A stretch of 64,000 bases of DNA from Deferribacteraceae bacterium V6Fe1 (GTDB lineage Bacteria > Chrysiogenota > Deferribacteres > Deferribacterales > Deferrivibrionaceae). The stretch covers positions 1,500,001 through 1,564,000 of the forward strand of contig CP063375.1 of the NCBI GenBank assembly GCA_022813675.1. The letters are read 5' to 3'. A program made the translations under genes and the position numbers. The notes beneath the pieces are model-generated. The model searched no databases, was not told where the DNA came from, and saw only the letters and a list, made by a program, of their open reading frames with translations. Shown here one piece after another: positions 59,873 through 64,000 of this stretch (positions are counted from its first letter, which is position 1; every line of letters starts with the position of its first letter).

Positions 59873-60277
59873 ATGAGACTTGTTGCTTCTTTTAGATATT
59901 CTAAACTTGATGGGGTTTATTACAATAGTTATTATCAGTTAAAAATAGTTAAGGATGATGGCAGTATTGAGCCATATGTTGATGACGAGTTCTACCGTAT
60001 TTTTGAGGCGGTTGCTAAAAACACAAACAGTAACAATATATTGCAATGTAGCCTTGATAAAAGCACGAATACAAATTTAATACATGTTAAGATAAATCTT
60101 ATTTCATTATTGGAAAATGAGCCTTATGTTAACCAAGATTATTCAAATATTTTGGATAGTTTGCAAAAGATAATAATAGAGCATTTTATTAAAAATAAAT
60201 TATTGGAAAAGACCTTTAAGTATCGCGATATACTTAGAGGGGTTGATATAGATCAACTAAAATTTGATATTTCTTAA
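59873..60277 (+). CDS. Hypothetical protein
   Basis: 134 aa, soluble, no motif recognised. Mixed alpha/beta composition; middle part rich in Asn/Ser. RBS AAAAGG before the ATG. Stands alone between the divergent hemerythrin gene and tRNA-Ala. Codon use is like its neighbours, so I take it as real. Confidence 0.6.
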   Translation: MRLVASFRYSKLDGVYYNSYYQLKIVKDDGSIEPYVDDEFYRIFEAVAKNTNSNNILQCSLDKSTNTNLIHVKINLISLLENEPYVNQDYSNILDSLQKIIIEHFIKNKLLEKTFKYRDILRGVDIDQLKFDIS

Positions 60278-60294
60278 TTTTTTAGAAAAAAAGG

Positions 60295-60323
60295 TTGAAT
60301 GATTTGTTCTAATGTTATATAAA
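60295..60323 (+). promoter_or_regulatory. Promoter of tRNA-Ala
   Basis: TTGAAT (60295-60300), 17-bp spacer, TATAAA (60318-60323), 13 bp before the tRNA; may also serve thrS and downstream genes, since no terminator lies after the tRNA. Confidence 0.65.
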
Positions 60324-60336
60324 CACATTCATTTTA

Positions 60337-60409
60337 GGGGCCATAGCTCAGTTGGGAGAGCGCATGAATGGCATTCATGAGGTCAGGGGTTCGACCCCCC
60401 TTGGCTCCA
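60337..60409 (+). tRNA. tRNA-Ala (anticodon GGC)
   Basis: 73 nt cloverleaf: acceptor GGGGCCA/TGGCTCC, D arm GCTC-AGTTGGGA-GAGC, anticodon stem CATGA/TCATG with loop ATGGCAT (anticodon GGC, alanine), T arm with GTTCGAC loop. Discriminator A; CCA is not encoded. Confidence 0.95.
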
Positions 60410-60433
60410 TCTAAATTATAAAGCGAGGATAGT

Positions 60434-62356
60434 ATGAACATATATTTGCCTGATGGAAACGTATTTGAGTTAATGGAAGAAGCTACTGTAATTGATTTGG
60501 CTAAGAAAATTAGTAATGGCCTTGCCAAAATTGCTATTGCAGGTGCGGTAAATGGTAAATTGGTAGATTTATACCATAATTTGAAAGATGGAGATAAGGT
60601 CAGAATTGTTACCAATAAGGATAAAGAAGCACTTGATATTCTTAGACATTCTACTGCTCACTTAATGGCTCAGGCAGTTAAAAGACTTTTTCCTGAAGCA
60701 AAAGTTACGATAGGTCCGAATATAGAAGATGGTTTTTATTACGATTTTGATATTGAAAGGCCTTTTACTCCTGAAGATTTAGAGAAAATTGAAAAAGAGA
60801 TGAAGAAGATTAGCGACGAGAATATACAGATAAGTAGAAAAGTTTTGAGCAAAGATGAGGCAGTAAAGCTTTTTAGTTCAATGGGCGAAACTTTTAAGGT
60901 GGAGATAATCAATGAGCTTGAGGAGGGCGAAGTTTCACTTTATGAACAGGGGGATTTTGTTGACCTTTGTCGCGGACCTCATTTACCAAGCACGGGGAAA
61001 ATAAAGTTTTTTAAATTGTTAAATGTCGCCGGGGCATATTGGAGAGGTGATGAAAACAATAAAATGCTTCAGCGCATATACGGTACAGCTTGGTTTAAAA
61101 AAGAAGATTTGGATGATTATTTAAACAGACTTGAAGAAGCTAAAAAAAGAGATCATAGAAAACTCGGAAAGGAGTTGGAGCTTTTTTCAACATTTGATGA
61201 AATCGGTTCAGGTTTAATTTGTTGGATGCCAAAAGGTGGTAGGATGAGGGCTACCATTGAGGATTTTTGGAGAAAAAAACACTACGAAAATGGTTATGAG
61301 CTCTTGTATACGCCTCATATAGGAAAATCTAATTTGTGGCAGACTTCAGGCCATCTGGATTTTTATAATGAAAATATGTATTCACCAATGGATATAGAAG
61401 GGCAAAATTACTTTATAAAGCCAATGAACTGCCCTTTCCATATTATGATTTATAAATCTAAGACAAGATCTTACAGAGATTTACCCCTTAGATGGGCTGA
61501 GCTTGGTACTGTTTACCGTTATGAGCGTTCGGGTGTATTGCATGGGCTTTTAAGGGTAAGAGGTTTTACTCAAGATGATGCCCATATCGTTTGTGCACAA
61601 GATCAGATTGAGTCAGAAATAAAAGAGGTATTGCGTTTTTCCCTTGAAATGTGGAAAGCATTTGGATTTGAGAATATAAAAGGTTATATTGCAACCAGGC
61701 CTGAAAAGAGTGTGGGCGATGAGTCGATGTGGGAGAAGGCTACAAACTCTTTAACTGAGGCTATAAAATCATCAGGGATTGAATTTGAAGTAGATGAGGG
61801 TGGTGGAGCATTTTACGGCCCTAAAATTGACTTAAAGGTAAAGGATGCTATCGGTAGAGAATGGCAAATGACAACTATACAATTCGATTTCAATCTTCCT
61901 GAAAGATTTGATATGTCATATGTTGACAAAGATGGTCAGCAAAAGAGGCCTTTTATGGTGCATAGAGCACTTTTAGGTTCTTTAGAAAGATTTTTTGGGG
62001 TACTGATTGAGCATTTCGCGGGTGCTTTCCCAATGTGGATTGCTCCTGTACAGGTTAAAATACTGAATATCAGTGACACGCAGATTGATTATTGTAAAGA
62101 GCTTTATAACGAACTAAAATCCAATGGGTTTAGGGTAGAGCTTGACTTAAGGAATGAAAAGATTGGGTATAAGATAAGGGAAGCTCAAATGGAAAAAATT
62201 CCTCATATGATTATTATTGGCAATGATGAAATGGAAAATAAAAAGGTTTCTGTAAGGCTGAGAAATGGAGAAAATAAAAATAATCTTGATTTTTCAGAAT
62301 ATATTGGTGTATTAAGAGAGCTTGATAAATCGAAGACTCAACAATTATGGAGGTGA
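60434..62356 (+). CDS. thrS: Threonyl-tRNA synthetase
   Basis: 640 aa: TGS domain (about 1-62), editing domain (about 65-225, with HSTAHLMAQAVKRLFP, HLPST), catalytic domain with zinc ligands (Cys in MNCPFH near 335, and two His), class II motif 2 YRYERSGVLHGLLRVRGFTQDD (core GLLRVRGF), and anticodon-binding domain from about 535. First protein gene of the thrS-infC-rpmI-rplT-pheS order known from many bacteria. Confidence 0.98.
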   Translation: MNIYLPDGNVFELMEEATVIDLAKKISNGLAKIAIAGAVNGKLVDLYHNLKDGDKVRIVTNKDKEALDILRHSTAHLMAQAVKRLFPEAKVTIGPNIEDGFYYDFDIERPFTPEDLEKIEKEMKKISDENIQISRKVLSKDEAVKLFSSMGETFKVEIINELEEGEVSLYEQGDFVDLCRGPHLPSTGKIKFFKLLNVAGAYWRGDENNKMLQRIYGTAWFKKEDLDDYLNRLEEAKKRDHRKLGKELELFSTFDEIGSGLICWMPKGGRMRATIEDFWRKKHYENGYELLYTPHIGKSNLWQTSGHLDFYNENMYSPMDIEGQNYFIKPMNCPFHIMIYKSKTRSYRDLPLRWAELGTVYRYERSGVLHGLLRVRGFTQDDAHIVCAQDQIESEIKEVLRFSLEMWKAFGFENIKGYIATRPEKSVGDESMWEKATNSLTEAIKSSGIEFEVDEGGGAFYGPKIDLKVKDAIGREWQMTTIQFDFNLPERFDMSYVDKDGQQKRPFMVHRALLGSLERFFGVLIEHFAGAFPMWIAPVQVKILNISDTQIDYCKELYNELKSNGFRVELDLRNEKIGYKIREAQMEKIPHMIIIGNDEMENKKVSVRLRNGENKNNLDFSEYIGVLRELDKSKTQQLWR

Positions 62357-62359
62357 GTT

Positions 62360-62887
62360 ATAGTTAAGGAAGTTGATAAGGAAAGAGTAAACGAGGAAAT
62401 AACCTCACCTGAAGTTAGGTTAATTCTTTCGGACGGTACTCAAAAAGGGGTTGTATCTATAGCTGAAGCGCTAAAGATTGCAGAAGAAGAAGGTTATGAC
62501 TTGGTTGAAATTGCTCCTCAAGCTAAACCTCCGGTTTGTAAAGTAATGGATTATAGCAAGTTCAAATTTGAGAAGAGTAAGAAAGAGAAGGAAGCCAAGA
62601 AGAAACAGAAGCAACATCAAATTGATATTAAAGAGATAAAGTTTAGACCAAAAATTGAAGAGCATGATTACGGTGTAAAATTAAAACATGTCAGAAGATT
62701 TTTAGAAGATGGTGATAAGGTTAAGGTTGTGGTCCGTTATAGAGGTCGGGAAATGATGTTTATGGACCAGGGCCTTGAGTTACTAAATAAATTAGTTAGT
62801 GATTTAGAAGATCTCTGTGTTGTAGAAAAAAAACCGGAGATGCAGGGTCGTCAGCAGACAATGGTCTTAGCACCGAAGGCTAATTAG
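62360..62887 (+). CDS. infC: Translation initiation factor IF-3 (apparent AUA start)
   Basis: 175 aa if read from ATA 62360. RVNEEI and [20 protein letters not shown] are hallmark IF-3 sequences; C-terminal domain from about 85 with IKEIKFRP. After the thrS stop (62354-62356) the frame contains no ATG, GTG or TTG before the conserved RVNEEI. ATA 62360 lies 6 bases after GGAGG (62349-62353). IF-3 mRNAs commonly start at rare codons (AUU in E. coli), which allows self-control because IF-3 rejects them. GTT neighbours are less likely starts. Confidence 0.93.
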   Translation: MVKEVDKERVNEEITSPEVRLILSDGTQKGVVSIAEALKIAEEEGYDLVEIAPQAKPPVCKVMDYSKFKFEKSKKEKEAKKKQKQHQIDIKEIKFRPKIEEHDYGVKLKHVRRFLEDGDKVKVVVRYRGREMMFMDQGLELLNKLVSDLEDLCVVEKKPEMQGRQQTMVLAPKAN

Positions 62888-62900
62888 TTAGGAGGTTTAG

Positions 62901-63098
62901 ATGCCTAAGATGAAAACCCATAGGGGTGCTGCCAAGAGATTTAAAGTTACAGGCAGCGGAAAAGTGAAGTTCAAAAGAAACGGATTGAGGCATATCCTCA
63001 CCTCAAAATCCGCAAAAAGAAAGCGCGCTTTGCGCCGCCCTGACATCCTGACAGGGGCTGATGCAGAAAATATCAAAAAACTGCTCCCCTACGCATAA
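62901..63098 (+). CDS. rpmI: 50S ribosomal protein L35
   Basis: 65 aa basic protein: [20 protein letters not shown] and [15 protein letters not shown] are characteristic. RBS TAGGAGG. Between infC and rplT, as usual. Confidence 0.97.
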   Translation: MPKMKTHRGAAKRFKVTGSGKVKFKRNGLRHILTSKSAKRKRALRRPDILTGADAENIKKLLPYA

Positions 63099-63117
63099 CA
63101 GGTAAAAGGAGGAAGAT

Positions 63118-63465
63118 GTGCCAAGAGCAAAAGGTGGTTTTAAAACCAGAAGAAGAAGGAACAAATGGCTCAAAGTCAGTAAAGGGTTTGTTGGTGTTCC
63201 CAATAATGTTTACAAAAAGAGCCGTGAAGTAGGTGAACGAGCCTTAGCTGAATCCTATAAAGGGAGAAAACAGAGGAAAAGGGATTTTAGAAGGCTTTGG
63301 ATTATTAGGATTAATGCTGCTGTTAGACAGTATGGTTTAAGCTACAGCAGATTTATCGGTATGCTTAAAGATAAAAATATCGATATTGACCGCAAGGTCT
63401 TGTCAGAAATGGCAGTTAATAATCCTCAAGAATTTGAGCAATTGGTTAAAAAGGTCTCAGCTTAA
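63118..63465 (+). CDS. rplT: 50S ribosomal protein L20
   Basis: 115 aa 23S rRNA-binding protein: [18 protein letters not shown] and [24 protein letters not shown] start with AAAGGAGGAAG upstream. In E. coli and B. subtilis L20 represses this operon by binding its own mRNA; no such site was established here. Confidence 0.97.
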   Translation: MPRAKGGFKTRRRRNKWLKVSKGFVGVPNNVYKKSREVGERALAESYKGRKQRKRDFRRLWIIRINAAVRQYGLSYSRFIGMLKDKNIDIDRKVLSEMAVNNPQEFEQLVKKVSA

Positions 63466-63477
63466 GACCTTTTAGAC

Positions 63478-63505
63478 GGGGTGCAAAAGCACCCCTTTAT
63501 TTTTA
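63478..63505 (+). terminator. Intrinsic terminator after rplT
   Basis: Stem GGGGTGC / GCACCCC (63478-63484 with 63489-63495), AAAA loop, tail TTTATTTTTA. It separates rplT from pheS, which may need readthrough or its own promoter. Confidence 0.85.
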
Positions 63506-63552
63506 TCTAAAGTTATAATATAAATTTTCGTTAAACATAATCGGGGTGTTTT

Positions 63553-64000
63553 ATGGATTTAGGTGTCGATATTAAAAGTATTTTGGAAGAGATAGAGAAA
63601 GTATCTAACCTTAGTGACCTATATCAACTAAAGGTTAAATATCTTGGTAAAAAAGGGATAATATCACAGCTTAATAAAAATCTAAAAGATATAGAAAGCG
63701 ATAAAAGAGCTGAGTTTGGAAAGAAAATACATGAGTTGAGAGTTTTGTTTGAAAATAGCTATGATGAGAAAGAAAAAGCATTGAAAGAGATTGAAAGAAA
63801 ACAGAAGCTTGCTTCTGAAAAAATAGATATTACGCTTCCGGGCTTTCCTATAAATTATGGAAGTATTCACCCTATAACAAAAGTTTACAACGAAATTGTT
63901 GATATATTTACTGCTATGGGGTTTGAAGTAGCAACCGGACCTGAGATAGAGTCAGATTTTTATAACTTTGAGGCTTTAAACATTCCTAAAGCTCACCCTG
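63553..64000 (+). CDS. pheS: Phenylalanyl-tRNA synthetase alpha subunit (3' end beyond window)
   Basis: First 149 residues only. N-terminal coiled coil (about 5-90, with YLGKKGIIS near 31-39), then the start of the catalytic domain: INYGSIHPITKVYNEIVDIFTAMGFEVATGPEIESDFYNFEALN (core GFEVATGPEIE). Class II motif 1 lies at the end of the visible part. RBS GGGGTG. Confidence 0.95.
   Translation, partial: MDLGVDIKSILEEIEKVSNLSDLYQLKVKYLGKKGIISQLNKNLKDIESDKRAEFGKKIHELRVLFENSYDEKEKALKEIERKQKLASEKIDITLPGFPINYGSIHPITKVYNEIVDIFTAMGFEVATGPEIESDFYNFEALNIPKAHP

Noticed and set aside
62887-63117. L20-binding autoregulatory RNA structure
   Set aside because: The operon order makes it plausible, but I could not fold a convincing match to the known leader or mRNA sites by eye.

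Overview
The window is an AT-rich chromosomal segment (roughly one third G+C by eye) from a Gram-negative, diderm bacterium. It has complete KDO synthesis (kdsA/B/C/D) and LPS-export genes (lptA/B/C), together with features often seen in Gram-positives: a CIRCE/HrcA heat-shock operon, a cdaA-cdaR-glmM c-di-AMP cluster and HPr kinase. Gene content, low G+C and a respiratory flavour (formate dehydrogenase, acetate permease, ferredoxin-linked nitroreductase) suggest the Deferribacterota (Deferribacter/Calditerrivibrio-like). That assignment is an inference from gene content, not a database result.

Layout. 1-848 (minus): N-terminal part of an HtrA protease. 943-29244 (plus): 31 collinear genes with no gap above 24 bp. 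In order these are a degenerate PilT/GspE-like ATPase, dinG-type helicase, pgi, tilS, hpt, ftsH, folP, cdaA, cdaR, glmM, pdxJ, acpS, kdsB, pyrG, kdsA, kdsD, kdsC, lptC, lptA, lptB, rpoN, hpf, ptsN, hprK, rapZ, a mannose-family PTS permease (IIA, IIB, IIC, IID), ptsH and ptsI. The run joins central sugar phosphate metabolism, amino-sugar and LPS precursor synthesis, LPS export and a phosphotransfer regulatory chain. 29318-31541: cytochrome b5-like/DUF2231 membrane protein, tiny ferritin-like protein, DEDD exonuclease and a small exported protein. 31585-35794 (minus): two-gene NAD-linked formate dehydrogenase. 35911-38215: ABC-F ATPase and a cold-shock protein with a structured leader. 38327-47987: hrcA-grpE-dnaK and dnaJ, followed by a sensor kinase/sigma-54 regulator pair, argH and a lipoprotein. 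47980-50739: cNMP-binding protein, fumC and a ferredoxin-nitroreductase.

50683-53048 is the most unusual part. A 1918-bp IS1634/IS1549-type insertion sequence lies between two convergent nitroreductase genes and is flanked by a perfect 224-bp direct repeat. Its transposase gene carries two apparent single-T frameshifts. 53689-59788: acetate permease, rpsT, AcuI-like oxidoreductase, cupin, ZIP transporter, diaminopimelate decarboxylase, acyl-ACP thioesterase and a hemerythrin protein. 60337-64000: tRNA-Ala, thrS, infC (apparently starting at AUA), rpmI, rplT and the 5' part of pheS.

No CRISPR array, rRNA or prophage was seen. No wholly new defence or metabolic system was recognised. The best leads are the long-repeat IS insertion, the leader hairpin upstream of the cold-shock gene, the short PTS permease subunits inside a 28-kb operon-like run, and the degenerate secretion-type ATPase at its head.
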